This document shows positions 24,448-37,300 of a stretch of 64,000 nucleotides of DNA, piece after piece. The position numbers and the translations under genes were made by a program. Under the pieces are notes generated by a model that worked only from the letters and a program-made list of their open reading frames with translations, did no database searches and had not been told where the DNA came from. Positions within the stretch are counted from its first letter, which is position 1; the number at the start of each line of letters is the position of its first letter. The stretch lies in NCBI GenBank assembly GCA_025617745.1, contig CM046855.1, forward strand, positions 42,541,663-42,605,662. The letters are read 5' to 3'. The DNA comes from Heliocidaris erythrogramma. Taxonomy: Eukaryota > Echinodermata > Echinoidea > Camarodonta > Echinometridae.

Positions 24448-26894
24448 GCTTTGTATTTTATGATTAATAGACAGCTTAAATAATAATAGTTGGATATGTA
24501 TAAATTGTAGATAAATCCTTGACAATCACCAGTGTGCTTTATATCTGTACATGCTTCGTTATTCCCCTACAAATGTAATTTATGTCCCTGAATGTGGTTA
24601 ATGCCCTGTTGCATTTAATTCTTTGGTTAAATGAAAACTTGATCATCGACCAATCAGGATGTAGGATTCTGCTGGACATTGCTTTCAGGTGGGTTCTGAT
24701 TGGCTGATCGTAAAGAATATGTATTTGAATTTGCATTCAATAAAAAGTTAAATGCTCCACATGGAATGAACTGGTGTTAGTATGGACAACAGCAGTCATC
24801 CAACATGGTTTCTGGCCACATTTGCGTTAGGCTTCATTTCGTCAGAGATATACATGTAGTGTTAGTAGTGTTAGTAATTGGGTCACAATTAGATTTAGGG
24901 TTAAGGTATAGTGAAGCTACAAATTTGGCTTTGTTGCTGGAGCATATTTTTGATGATCTGTTTGAAGGTGAAATCAAGTTTGTCAATCAATATTTAAATG
25001 TAATACATGTCAATAACACTTGTTGGTGTTGTTTTAAAGTTATTATTGTAATTCACCAACTATTCTCATTGGTATTGCCTATAACATGGTTGGAAATCAA
25101 AGAAATTGAGATTTCTTTGTGAAATAGAGCCTCTAAAACATTTAGAGGGCATCTCTTTCCTTTGTTCTAACTCACACACACACTCTCTCTTTCTCTCTTT
25201 TTACCAGTATTCTTGAGGAGGTACCTAGTAGATGCTATCTCAAAAAGCATATGAAGTACCGATAGTTATGATTTGTGTGCTTCGAAGTTATGAAAATACC
25301 TCCAAATTTTTTGTGCTCTTAAATTTCCGTAACAGGTAAATCGGTGCATGTGCTAGTGGTGAAGGTAAACTAAAAATACATTCTTCCTTTGACAACTGAT
25401 AAATGGCCTGATGTACATGTACTTTGGCTAACACTGTAATTCTTATTTGCACTTTTTCTACAGTTAGAGCAGAATGTACATGTATGTGATATGTATATAT
25501 CTGACTTTCTTTCTATAAAGTACCTGTAGGCATTTTCTTTTAATTCGATTGAGCAAATACCAACATTAACTGTGCATAGAGCTGCAGGGGGTTCCTATTA
25601 CTTGAATGTACATAATATAGGCTTATGTTGATATGTCGTTGAGAGTCATCAGGACGTTAAATCGTACTTTGCACAGAGTTAATGCCCTTCTGGCTCTCAG
25701 CAGACAATATCGCCCTTGACTTGAATCAATGTGCTGATATTATTAGGTAAAGCCAAAAAGATGTATTTTGCAAAAAAGTTTCAATTTGTATAAAAAACTG
25801 TATTGCCAAAATGGCTGGTAGCCTGCTATTTACACGATTTATTCTGTTTAATTTAGCCACAGTATACTCATCACTGCAACTAATATAACACACATATTTA
25901 CACTGTCACTGCCTTTTCCATATTTTGATGCATCATGTTAGTATTAAATCCATGTATGTACAAAAAGGCAGTGTTCTATACTCCAGTCACGGGACCGGGA
26001 CCGGGAACAGGACCAAGCCAACTCCAAACCGACCACTAACTAAATTATAATCTTGGCCTTTTGGGGTAATGTTATTTTTTATTGCTTATTGTCGATTTGA
26101 CTGGGGTATTCAAGCAATATGGTAAAGGCGGATGCTCTATACATCTTTGTATTTTCTTTCACATGAATATTATGTCTATGATTTCATATTCACAAGATTA
26201 GGTGGTAGTTAGTTGATAGATCATTGTAATTTATATTTGAAAACCATGTGTACTCTGTATTGATGCTATACTTGAAGAGATGGTGCACTATAACTGCAAT
26301 GGTTCGCACACTTGGATAAAGTCAAAGGTCATCATGATTACAATTGGATAATGTGATTTATAGACTACAATTTGTACCATAATGTACACAAAGTTGTGAA
26401 CAATTATATATCTTTGTATTGGATGAGGAAAGGGAGGTAGGCTGATTTGCAATTGGACTTCCACTTTGAGAAATCATGATGCTTGCGTCAATGAAAGATG
26501 ATAGCAAGGTGACATAAATAATGATGCACTGATGGATGTATACAGTAAATGCTGGTTGCACAGGAGGCGTCATTTTGGTTCGTTATTACCTGCGCTAATG
26601 GAACCTGTAAAGGCATGTAGCTCACACGCCAGCAATTCAATACAATGTCAGCGCTGTTTTAATTTGGCAATCACTTTTTTTAGAACACGATCACTTGCAT
26701 GACGCGTCAGAGACGCCATCAGTCAGGCAAATGACGCCTTATGTGCAACTGGCGTAATAGAAAATATTGATATACCATGACATTGAATCGAATGTGTGAT
26801 TATTAAAATCTCGATTTTGATGTGCTAATCCAGAACCTTTGTGCTCTGGTTTTGAAAAGCATGACTTCCTTGTTTCGGCAACGTGTATTTATTA

Positions 26895-27605
26895 CTCTGT
26901 GTTAAAGGGGAATGAAAGGCAACGAACATTAGCCTATAATCATGTAAATATTTTTCAGCCTATTACTCCAATAAGAGAGCAGTGTCTGAGAGTTGAGAGG
27001 CTGAGAGTTTCCTTGCTAGACATTATCCCATGGGGGCTGCCACTTTCTTTACAAAATGATCTATTTGTGAGATACCCACTGACCTGTACACTAGCTACAA
27101 GACACTCATGATCACCTGTGAAATATACGACACCGGATTTTCTCATAATCAACCATTTTTGTAGTCATGTACATGTACGTTCAGATGAAGATACATTTGC
27201 GTCAAGATATTTGGTTCAGCCATTTCTTTTGTTAAGCAGGATTTGGCGTGCACAAGTTGTTGCTTGGTCAGACAAAGACCTACAACTGCTGTTAGATATC
27301 ACCTGTGCGAGACAATGGGGGTACCAAGATGGCTGCCATTTTGAATTGGTGGCTTTAGTTGAACAAAAGCTATTCATTATGCAACATCATATCCATTGTA
27401 TACAGATAAATGGACATATATGACATCAGTTTTTTTCAAAATGGCAGCCCCCTTGGGATAATATCTAGCAAGGAATCTGCAAACTTTACAGAGATTGTTC
27501 TTACTGAGTTATCAAATAGGAGTATTTTCAAGATATTTGTAATAGGCTGAGAATTATTTACATGATTATAAGTTTCATTATTGAGTTTCATTCTTTAATG
27601 TCTAA
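26895..27605. repeat. 700-bp fold-back element with ~170-bp arms
   Basis: The left arm reads TAAAGGGGAATGAAA, TATAATCATGTAAATA, TTTCAGCCTATTAC, CCTTGCTAGACATTATCCCA and GGGGGCTGCCA. The right arm gives the complement: TGGCAGCCCCCTTGGGATAA, TATCTAGCAAGG, GTAATAGGCTGAGAA, TATTTACATGATTATA and TTTCATTCTTTAA. The loop (~370 bp) has no recognisable coding sequence. Confidence 0.8.
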
Positions 27606-27609
27606 ATTT

Positions 27610-28620
27610 GTACCATCTTTAGAGACAAGTCAATTTAATTCACAATATGTAATATAATCTCTACACATGTAACAACTCAGTTGCAAAATTATCAGTAATA
27701 CAATTTCAAACCCCATGAACGAGTTATATAAGAATTGACTATTTATACTTCATCCATATATTCTTTGGTCTCTATATTCAAGTTTAGTACAAGATAAGTT
27801 ACCCCTTAGTGGAATCAAATATTTAATTGACGACTGATGGAGGTTTTGGTGGTGGTTATTTTGACAATTCATGTCATTCACAAAAAGCTCAAACGAAGCC
27901 GCTGGGTTTGGCCCCCAGAACCTCAAAAAAAAAGGGCCCTAAAGTCGGGTCGATTTCAACCCATCTAACATAATATTATGCGCCAAACTTCATTAGAAGG
28001 AAGGCGTATGACTATACATTACCAAAACGCCAAAACTGTCAAAATTTTCCGTCGGACTGGGTTGTCGGACTAGTTTGCAGGCACAAACTCTGGTCAGTCG
28101 TAAGAGAGTCTGCCCTGTACGACTACCATATAGGCTGCTCCTAACACGACCAGTCAGTAGCTGGTTTAGACTTCTCTTTTCTGATAAAATGTCACATTAG
28201 GGTGTGTCTGTGCTTGCTTGTCAGACCGCCCCTAAAAATTGGGGCAAATTTTCCCCTTAAGGCCCATGGACCAAATTTTGTCAGAATGAAGAGGTATGGA
28301 TGTACATTACAAAAATATAAAAACTGACAAAAATTTCCATCGGGAAGGGGGTGTAACATGCCCCTGAAAAACACACACCAAAGTGCCCCTAAACCAAGCT
28401 TTTCTACCCAAAATGCTATGGATGTAGAGAAAAACCATTTTCGGCACTACAACCTTAATGACTCCAGAGTGTGTCATTCAATTCAGGTAAAATTTACTTA
28501 GTACAATCGTGAGTATTGTAACTTTCTTGGGGTGCAATTTGGTGTCAAATAATCACTTCCATAATGAGTTATTAAATTGTGAAAATTGCATTGCTTTCTC
28601 AAAAGTAGTCAAATGATATT
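27610..28620. other. Intergenic stretch with two diverged repeat units
   Basis: No gene. Two related blocks about 280 bp apart, near 27,986 and 28,267, share the order CCAAA-CTT/TTT...AGAA...ATG-A-TA/GTACATTAC-AAA...CTGACAAAAATTTCC. They look like old tandem units or copies of one interspersed repeat. Confidence 0.45.
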
Positions 28621-28623
28621 ATA

Positions 28624-28776
28624 CGGATTATGTAAACACACCCATTGTTCATCTGCGTCTGTTTGACAAAGCATAATAGAGAGCTTGCAATGTATTTGTG
28701 TAATTAACACATGAATGGTAGATTTCAGCAGCCACAGGGTCCACATGAACAATGGGTGAGTTTACATAATCCTTAC
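28624..28776. repeat. Hairpin MITE of ~150 bp
   Basis: GGATTATGTAAACACACCCA then TTGTTCAT (28.62 kb) is mirrored by ATGAACAATGGGTGAGTTTA then CATAATCC (28.75-28.78 kb). The loop is short and non-coding. Confidence 0.75.
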
Positions 28777-28984
28777 TTTTTTTTTCGTGATCAAACATAT
28801 TTGATACATAGTCCTTCCACATATAGAAAAGAAATGAGGTCACTAGAGGTCACATCTAGAACCAGTTTTACAGCCGCAGACAAACAGATTCTGATAGCTC
28901 AGGTCCCTAGCTAACAGAAAAAAAACCCACGTAATTTAAGATTGTATTTGCCTTTGTGTCATCTCCCACAAATATCGACACCTT

Positions 28985-30315
28985 TTTTTTTCTTTTAGTT
29001 TTTATTCATCAAAATCAAGAAAAAACAATTACAGAATCACGACAAAACTATGTACATAATTGCACAAAGCAGTATATAAAAGGTAAAGAAAAGTAAATCT
29101 ATTATTCATTAAAATCAATTCTCCACTTTTCGAAATGTAAAGAAAGCTTTTTTTTTCTTAGCTGTAAAGTATTCTAAGCCTTGCTAGATTTCAAAAGAGC
29201 CCCAAACCCCTCAATATTAGGGGATTCACCTTGGAATTTACTAACATAAGAAAAATATAAGTTAAAACTTTATCATCTTGTATACCAAACATTTTCTGAA
29301 AATTGGAAGGCTGGATAAGCTCTTCATCTTTTGCATTGATAATCTTAATTATTTAATTCCAAATAGGTAACACTCTGTGACATACACAAAAAATATGAAT
29401 AGGTGTTTCACGATCTTTAGAGCAAAATGAGCATAGGGAAGTCCTTTCTTTTAATTTTGAACAAGAAGACATTGATGGCAATTGTCCTGTGAAATATTTT
29501 GAAATTAAATGCACATAGGCAAGAATCTATATGGTACATTTGAAATTGGACAAATGAGTTTTCTCCCAATTTATATGAGGCAATGAGAAAGCTTCCTTCC
29601 AAAAAGAAATTGATTTTTCGGGAATGCATTCTTCAAAGAAAATAGAGTAGGAGTATTTAGTAACTTTCTTGCATTGCTTTAACTTCTTTATAATTTCTTC
29701 AAAAATATATACATCATTAACATTTAATTCATCTAACCAGTTTGAAGGAATATTCTTTATCAGAAAATTATATTTTCTTCTTTCACTGGCCGAAATATCA
29801 AAATCCAAAACAACCTCTTCAAAAATTTTATAACCAGGGATTAAGGAGATCTTTTACAAAGACAATTCCTTTTTCAAACCAACCTTCATAACAAAAGATT
29901 TTTATTGGATTTTGATCTGATATTACGATTAAACCAAATGACCTGGGACTGTCCTAAATACAAGAAATCATTGTCAAACTCTTTCAGTGATATTTTACCC
30001 CTAAAAATGTACCAAGGTCTCAAAGAGTCAGCAATTTGGGTAGATCCCAAAGAACACTAAACATTTGCAGGAGCATACGACTTCCATAAAAGATCTCTCC
30101 TATCATTAAACCGCTAAAGTGCAGATATTTCAATAGTCTTCCATATACTATCATAATTGTCGTCCAACAGGAGTTTGACCCAAGACATGTTTTGTGCCAA
30201 AGAGAACGCATATGAATCGATCATACGAAGACCACAAGTGTCATAACTATTACAGAAGACACCTTTTCTTACTGTTTCCATAACGATGAACTTTATTTTT
30301 TAATAAGATCGAGAC
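28985..30315 (-). mobile_element. L1/Tx1-type LINE, 5'-truncated 3' portion
   Basis: The minus strand carries the C-terminal region of an ORF2 protein in several frames. It reads GLRMIDSYAFSLAQNMSWVK (30.2 kb), DISASERRKYNFLIKNIPSN (29.8 kb), SFWKEAFSLPHINW (29.6 kb), then the cysteine/histidine cluster CSFCSKDRETPIHIFCVCH (29.40-29.44 kb). This zinc-knuckle pattern after the RT is typical of L1/Tx1-group elements. The RT core is absent. Several frame changes and stops show that it is dead. The Ty3/gypsy element begins about 50 bp beyond its recognisable 5' side. Confidence 0.75.
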
Positions 30316-30364
30316 CTAATTGACTGGGATTTTGCTTGCAATCGTGTAAGCAGCTTGAAATATA

Positions 30365-32164
30365 TGTAGCAGGCTAGAAAGGCACCCCTCCAAGATGCTA
30401 ACTTCCTAAATTAATATCCAAACAAATTGGTCCTGGCCAAGCAATATTAGTGGTTAGTATTATAAAAGGTTACCCTATTCATATATTTTATTTGTTTTTG
30501 TAGTATTGTGTTACTATTCTTGGTAGGTTATTGTGTACATATGTGAGTTTGCCACACAATGATACAAATATGTCTTTGCCTATTAATCTTGTAAGATTTT
30601 TGTTAGTATTTTGGTTGACCATATGTCATTATATGTAGGTTTGGAGTGCAGCCTATTTGTGTGAAGGCCCCCCATAGTTTTAGCAGAGGGCGACCACCTA
30701 TTAAGCGGATTAAGTATTGTTTGGAAACCATGCACCTGTTATTTCCCCCTTATCTACTAATGGATTTCCAAGCTGGACATGCAGATGTGTGTAGCTTGGG
30801 TCATTTTAATGTAATCTCCCACTGTTTTATTAATCCCAAGAAAAGCCCAGAATCAACATGTTTGGGAAAAACAAAGTAATTAGTACTGTCCACTAATCAA
30901 ACATTCAAGTCTCCACCCTATAAATTCACTAACCAATAGTTGTTAGCAAAAATATCATGTGATCGTTTAGGAAGGAATAGTTAACCAATCAGGGGAAAAC
31001 AAGAGTGTAGGGAAACTGAATAATAATGAGGTATAAAAGAGCGTGTCAGGCATGAAACAAGAGAGTTGAAAGTCATCCCCTGAGTTGGAAGTCGTCCCCT
31101 GAGTTGGAAGTCCCCCCCCCCCCCCAAAGAGTTGGAAGTCATCCCCTTAGTTAGAAGTCATCACAGAAAGCTAGAAGTAACCCCTGATCCGACTGGACTT
31201 CCTTCTCACCCCCAACCCTTTTTATTGGAAACGGCTGCACTCCTTTTATAATTGTTGGAGATCAAGTGTGACTATAAGTTGAAAACCCTCCTTTCATCCA
31301 CTCCCTATAACTAACTATAATTCGACTGGACTTCAACGTAAAGCTACCTCATGGACATTTTGGAATAATTATTTGAGCCGCCATCATCATTGTCTTCACG
31401 CTTGTACTCGTGATCCGAAACTCTTCGTTTATGCTATCGTCTTGGCGAACTATCTTCAACACCATATTTCTTCTCTCGCCAAACTACAAACTTTCTTCTA
31501 AGACTCTCTACATTCTGTTCCTGTAATTGAATCCTGTGGCTGTTGTGAGCACCTTAATTGTATACCTGCCTGTGCACCGAGGGAGCTGCCCCAGATGTCC
31601 CCCTCCCCCTACCTCGCCAGTCTTCAACAGGAGAGCAGCGCATCCATGTGGAGAGGACCTCACCCCATCTAAACTCAAACTATAGCTAAGTGGCCACCCC
31701 AACTAACCTCATTTCCTATAACTAACCTGATCCCATCCCTTCCTGTAGTTTAAGTTATTGTTTGTATGGTCTCCCTATTTAGAGTTAAAGGAAATGTTAT
31801 TTGAATGCCATAGGATTATAGAGTTAAAATACCAAATATATTTGTTATGTTGTGTTATAAGCTGATTGTGTGTGTAAACTTAATTCCTTTTTGTTTTGTT
31901 AGGCCTGTGGGTAGACGGACCTATAAATAAACATGCCCGTTAGATGCATTTGAGATTATAAAACTCCAATTCCTTTTTCTTTAACATTTTCCTCTTTTAA
32001 ACGTTTACTGTTTGATGAACGGTGATTCTGTGTTGCAGGGTGATTTCTATATGTTTAACTAACCCCCGACCAGTACAGTGAGTAGCTAGCAGACCACTAT
32101 TAACATCAAACCGCCGCTGTATCTGGTCGCCCTCAATATATACACAAGGGGGTAGAGGGGTTAG
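30365..32164 (+). repeat. 5' LTR of the Ty3/gypsy element
   Basis: Starts TGTAGCAGGCTAGAAAGG. It has a TATA box TATAAAAG at 31,032-31,039 and AATAAA at 31,926-31,931, giving a plausible U3-R-U5 layout. A block of imperfect GAGTTGGAAGTCATCCCC repeats (five or six) lies just after the TATA box. The right border is placed where similarity to the 3' LTR stops; it does not end in the usual CA, so it may be off by a few bases. No primer-binding site was identified with confidence. Confidence 0.88.
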
Positions 32165-33137
32165 ACGGAACTCACGACCTTCTTTCACGTTATCAGCACG
32201 ATGCTCTCTCCTTTTTTTTCTTAAAACAAAACAAAACAAAACAAAACAAATCCTGTACATATGCAATCAGCTTCGTTTTTCAAATTGTGTGGCAAACTCT
32301 TTAGGTAACGGTTGATATTTGTGTTAATGTCTGGGTATGTCATCATTCATTTTAGATTATGTATACGTTAAGAATTAATTTTCAACTTTAATACTTCTCT
32401 ATGTAATTTTGCCCTATATGTAAATTGCAGTTTCTTGTGTGTAGGATAGTTTGATGAAGATTAATTACTAGGATTACTCGGTGCATGTTGCCCCCCTCGA
32501 TCCTCTAATTACTAGTAATTTATAATTATATATTTTCTTTAAAGCTGTGCGTGCATGTGGTGATCATTTTCAGGGAATTTGTATTTCTTCACATTGGCTG
32601 GCATTGGCGATATAAATTATAGGAATAATATATCTTAAGTTTATATGTTGATGTTACTTTATTATGGTATAGTTATTTACCAGCGTATATGTGTGTTGAT
32701 ACTCCGGTTTCGATAATCTTTTTGCTGTGGATGCTGTATGATATTTAACCCAAAGTCCTTAATTTGCCTTACGATATCGCAGATTTCATAAATCTTTCTA
32801 TTTTTTTTTTCTATCACCATATATCCCCTGTAAATTCTTTTGCTCAATATATTCCTCGTCAGGAATATCCTAGTTTGCTTGTAAGTTCCTTCCCTTGGGA
32901 TTTCGTTACTCTAGCTATTTTATTGTGATTCTCCTATTCGCCTGTAAAGTTTTTGTTGACTTTGCTACCATTTTCTGTTTAAGGTTAAAGTGCTTATCTT
33001 TCTTTGTGTGCTATTGAAAACTAGGCATTATAATCTATTTGCTAAATTTGTATATGCGTACTGCATATAAACCCAACAAGAAATTGACTTTTTTTCCTGT
33101 ATCATCTCGTATTATATATCTTTCTAGTCTAGACATC

Positions 33138-34379
33138 ATGGCAAATCTCCGAGGGGATTGTGTGGTCTTAGTTAGGAAATTTAGCCCTCAAACCTCAACA
33201 GAAACCCTTAAAACTTTTCTTGGGACGGTCGGAATGGTAGTAAGACTAGTATTAGGCATAGATTCACTCACAGGGGAGTCAACAGGAAATGCTCATTGTG
33301 CCTATGTAGATCAAGACACAGCCTCCAAAGCAATCGCCCAACTAAATGGGAAAGAGTTGGATGGACAGGAACTCGAAATTTCGGTCGTGCCCATGGCACA
33401 CCTTATACTAAAATTAGAAGAGACACATAGTCCACAGCCCCCAGTAGAATCTAAGCCACAATCACACACTATAATTCAAAGCCCGATGAAATTGTCCTTC
33501 TTTTCGGGGGAACTAAAGCCTAAAGGAGGGGAAGTTTCATTTGAGGTTTGGAAGCAAGAAATTGCGTGTCTTAGGTTGGAAGAGGGATGTAGCCACAACT
33601 CCTTAGCTCGGCTAGTTCGTCGCTCCCTCAGAGGTGAGGCAGGCCAGTTAGTTCACAACATGGGGGTAGACAGTAGCGTAGATGATATTGTAATGAAACT
33701 CGAAGGCTTCTACGGAACAGTAGAGTCTGGGGCAGTGCTGCTTCAACAACTCTATTCCATGAAGCAATCTCCCGATGAATCCATAACCGCTTTCAGTGCG
33801 CGTCTTCAGCTAGCTGTTGATAAAGCCGAGCAAAGAGGAGGCCTCTCCTCCTTAGCCAAAGACGAAACGCTGCGCGTCGTGTTCTGGAAGGGGTTATCAG
33901 ACAAATCACTAAAACAAGCCATACGCCATAAGTACGACAATGTGAGTTCATTCGATGAACTCATACGCGTCTCTAGATTAGCGGAGCAAGAAACTGAGGA
34001 CTTCAGTAAGTTTCATTCTGAATCCCGACACCCCCGCCATAGAATAGGTGCCCACGCTGCACAAGTAGAGCATAAATCAGACCTACAAAAGGAGGTAAGG
34101 GAACTCAAAGAAAAACTGAAACAAATTGAATTAGAAACAGCTAGGAAATCCCAAACCATGCGCCCCAATGCCCCAAATGGGCCATGCTACAATTGTGGAC
34201 ACATAGGCCATTTTGCAAGGGAGTGTAATGTCCAAAGGGGAAGACCCCATTTCCAAGCGCCCCAATCTCGTCAATCCTTTGCCCCACCTCCGGGACCAAT
34301 TCCCCCTTTGATGTCCACCAACTCAAATTTTGACCATAGTTTAAACGGGAACGGGCCACTACCGTGGGACAGGCAGTAG
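33138..34379 (+). CDS. Gag of the Ty3/gypsy element: RRM, PNMA-like capsid, CCHC knuckle
   Basis: A 413-residue gag. The start at 33,138 is preferred over an upstream Met at 33,039 because of its ATCATGG context and position just before the first domain. Residues ~5-85 form an RRM: RNP2-like CVVLVRKF, RNP1-like GNAHCAYV, then LNGKELDGQELEISVV. Next comes FSGELKPKGGEVSFEVWKQE and a helical region (SLRGEAGQLVHNMG, KLEGFYGTVESGAVLLQQLY, SPDESITAFSARLQ) that resembles PNMA-family capsid-like proteins. A coiled Lys/Glu stretch leads to CYNCGHIGHFAREC, a C-x2-C-x4-H-x4-C zinc knuckle. Gag and pol overlap by 16 bases in a -1 relation, the arrangement Ty3/gypsy elements often resolve by ribosomal frameshifting. 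Confidence 0.88.
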   Translation: MANLRGDCVVLVRKFSPQTSTETLKTFLGTVGMVVRLVLGIDSLTGESTGNAHCAYVDQDTASKAIAQLNGKELDGQELEISVVPMAHLILKLEETHSPQPPVESKPQSHTIIQSPMKLSFFSGELKPKGGEVSFEVWKQEIACLRLEEGCSHNSLARLVRRSLRGEAGQLVHNMGVDSSVDDIVMKLEGFYGTVESGAVLLQQLYSMKQSPDESITAFSARLQLAVDKAEQRGGLSSLAKDETLRVVFWKGLSDKSLKQAIRHKYDNVSSFDELIRVSRLAEQETEDFSKFHSESRHPRHRIGAHAAQVEHKSDLQKEVRELKEKLKQIELETARKSQTMRPNAPNGPCYNCGHIGHFARECNVQRGRPHFQAPQSRQSFAPPPGPIPPLMSTNSNFDHSLNGNGPLPWDRQ

Positions 34380-37300
34380 GCCAAACGGGTATACACAAGA
34401 ATATGACCCCAGGTCCCCCTAAACAAACTGTAGGTAGAATGGTAGGAACAGCTAATGAAGCAATAGCTATTGTTGATGGAAATGAGTGTAAATGTCTCCT
34501 AGATACTGGATCACAAGTAACTACCATGTCAAATTCATTTTATGAATCACATTTCCCTAATGTTCCATTGCGTAACATCGATGAATTACTCCGAATTGAA
34601 GGTGCCAATGGTCAGCCTGTCCCGTACTTGGGTTATATAGAGGTTTCGATTTGTCTCCCTGGTTCTCTCCCCATCCCCGTTGAACTAGATGTCCCAGTCC
34701 TGATTGTCCCCGATACCCCCTACAATCGGAAAGTCCCGTTATGTATAGGTACAAATGTAATTCAGATCTGTGTTAACCAAGGTATGTCAACGTTAGGAGA
34801 AGGCTTCGTAACGAACCAACAAACTGACCCTGTGTGGCAGTTAGTGTACAAATGTATGCTAGTACCAGTTAACTCAAAAGGAAAAATAGGGATGATTAGA
34901 AGTGCTGCCAAGCGGGCAGTAAAGATACCGGCTAGGCAAGCTTTAATCCTAGATGGGGAAGCCCCCCTTCCATCCTCTGGTAGGTCGTATGACGTAATAG
35001 TAGAACCTAGGACGCCAAATAGACTACCGGATGGGATTGTAGTTGATCAGAACCTAATAAGACTATCAAAAGAGGAGCAAAGGACTAAGAGGATTCCAGT
35101 ATTAGTACAGAATCAGTCTGACAGCCCTATCTGGATTTATCGTAATGCAATCTTAGGCGAGCTGTATTTGTGTGATGTTCAGGGCCCTGTTCAGATTAAT
35201 TCGCAATCTGTATGTGCCCCTGATGTAGGTAATAAAGGTGGGATTGTGGAAGGGTTAGACTTCTCTGAATCCTCCGCATCACCTGATGATATTGAACGTG
35301 TCTCTCAAGTAATTAGCAATTACCCTCATGCATTTAGCGCATCAGATATTGACTTAGGCCATAGCAGTATAATCAAACACGCTATCCCCCTGACCGATTC
35401 CCAACCATTTCGTGAACGATACAGGCGCATCCCTCCTTCGATGTATGCCGAGGTGCGCGAGCACTTGCGAACAATGCACGAGGCAAATGTCATTCGAGAG
35501 TCCTTCTCACCTTACGCTAGCCCAGTGGTTCTCGTAAGAAAGAAGGACGGTTCACTCAGATTTTGCATAGATTTTCGGAAACTGAACCAAAAGACCGTCC
35601 GAGATTCCTACGCCTTGCCCCGGATAGATGAGACGCTACAAATGATGCAGGGAGCCAAATGGTTTAGCTCCCTTGATCTCAAATCCGGGTATTGGCAACT
35701 GGAAATCGCAGAAGAAGATAAACACAAAACGGCATTTGTGTTGCCCCCACCTTTGGGATTATGGGAGTGCAATCGAATGCCATTTGGCTTGTGCAATGCG
35801 CCTAGTACCTTCCAGCGCGCTATGGAAAAGTGTTTAGGCGACTTGAATCATACATGCTGTGTTGTATACCTCGACGACATAATTGTATTTGGCAAGACAG
35901 TAGAGGAGCATGTCTCCAGACTAGAAGCTGTAATTCAGCGCCTCAGTGAGCATGGATTTAAGCTGAAAGCCTCAAAATGCAAACTCCTCCAGACTCGAGT
36001 ACAATATCTGGGACATATCCTATCAGCCGATGGAATTGAAACCAACCCTGACAAAACTGAATCGATCCGAAATTGGCCGACCCCCAAAAATGTCAAAGAA
36101 TTAAGATCCTTTCTCGGCCTAGCTAGTTATTACCGCAAATTCATCCCCAACTTGTCCAAAATAGCTAGCCCCCTGAATGAACTTCTCGGCAGTCCAAAAC
36201 GGCCCAAAGGAAAATCCAAGAAATTCACCCCGCCTCCCGTAGCTCCTCCCTGGGTCTGGAGTAAGAAGCATGATGATGCTATTCAGCAGATAAAGGATAG
36301 TATGACTAGCCCCCCTGTCCTCCAGTATGCGGATTTCTCCAAGCCATTTATCTTGCATACAGATGCCAGCAACCTAGGCCTAGGCGCAGCCCTGTATCAA
36401 GTTGACGAGCAAGGTAGAGAGAGAGTAATTGCCTATGGTAGCCGGAGCCTAAATTCTAGTGAGAGGAACTGCCCAGCACACAAACTTGAGTTTTTAGCTC
36501 TCAAATGGGCAGTGACAGAAAAATTTCATGATTTCTTGTATGGAAACAGGGTTCATGTTGTTACAGACAATAATCCCCTGACATATGTTCTAACGACAGC
36601 CAAGCTAGATGCTACAGGGCAACGCTGGCTGGCGGCCCTTGCGAACTATGATTTGTCATTAGCATATCGTTCTGGCCGATTGAACATAGATGCAGATGCT
36701 CTCTCTCGCCGTCCCACATCCGAGCCTCCTGAGACCCCTAAGAAAAGCGGGGAAGCCCCCATCTGCCAAGATGCAGTCCAGGCCATCATAGACTATGCAC
36801 TGTGCGTAGATGTAGAAACCAGCCCCTTTGTCGAGATAGTGGGACAAAGCAGTGCATGTACCACTGAACCATCACCTGCCCAATGTGATACATCCAACTT
36901 GTCCCAGTTCCCAAGTCAACCCCCTGATTGGGCTAAAGCACAACGAGAAGACCCCACCATCAGAAGAATAATTAACTTTCTGGCAAATGGAGAGTGTCCC
37001 CCTACTAGGTCCCGTAAGAAGGAAACTAAGGAAGTAAATCTCCTGTTGCGCGAGTGGGATAGATTAGTCATGAAAGAGGGTGTTTTGTACAGGAAGAGAA
37101 TCAACAATGAGAAAGAGGTTTTGCAATTAGTCCTTCCCCGTCAATTTCGTTGGTTAGCTTTAGAGCCCCTCCATAATGAGATGGGCCACTTAGGAGTAGA
37201 AAGGACCACGGATCTAGTTCGTGACAGGTTTTACTGGCCCTACCTAGCTCGAGATGTTAAACACTACATCATCACGTGCGGTCGATGTGTGAGGAGGAAG

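Larger units (their letters stand above)
21540..26894. other. Gene-free 3' flank of SYNJ2BP
   Basis: No coding gene recognised in about 5.3 kb; open frames are short and lack family signatures. Contents seen: a diverged direct duplication near 23.7-24.0 kb, an inverted element at 24,262-24,447, several TACATGTA octamers and a GA-poor AT-rich background. Some of it may be a long SYNJ2BP 3' UTR. Confidence 0.5.

Noticed and set aside
30646-32266. Short open frames within the LTRs
   Set aside because: They recur or fall in both LTRs and have no family signature; regulatory DNA rather than genes.
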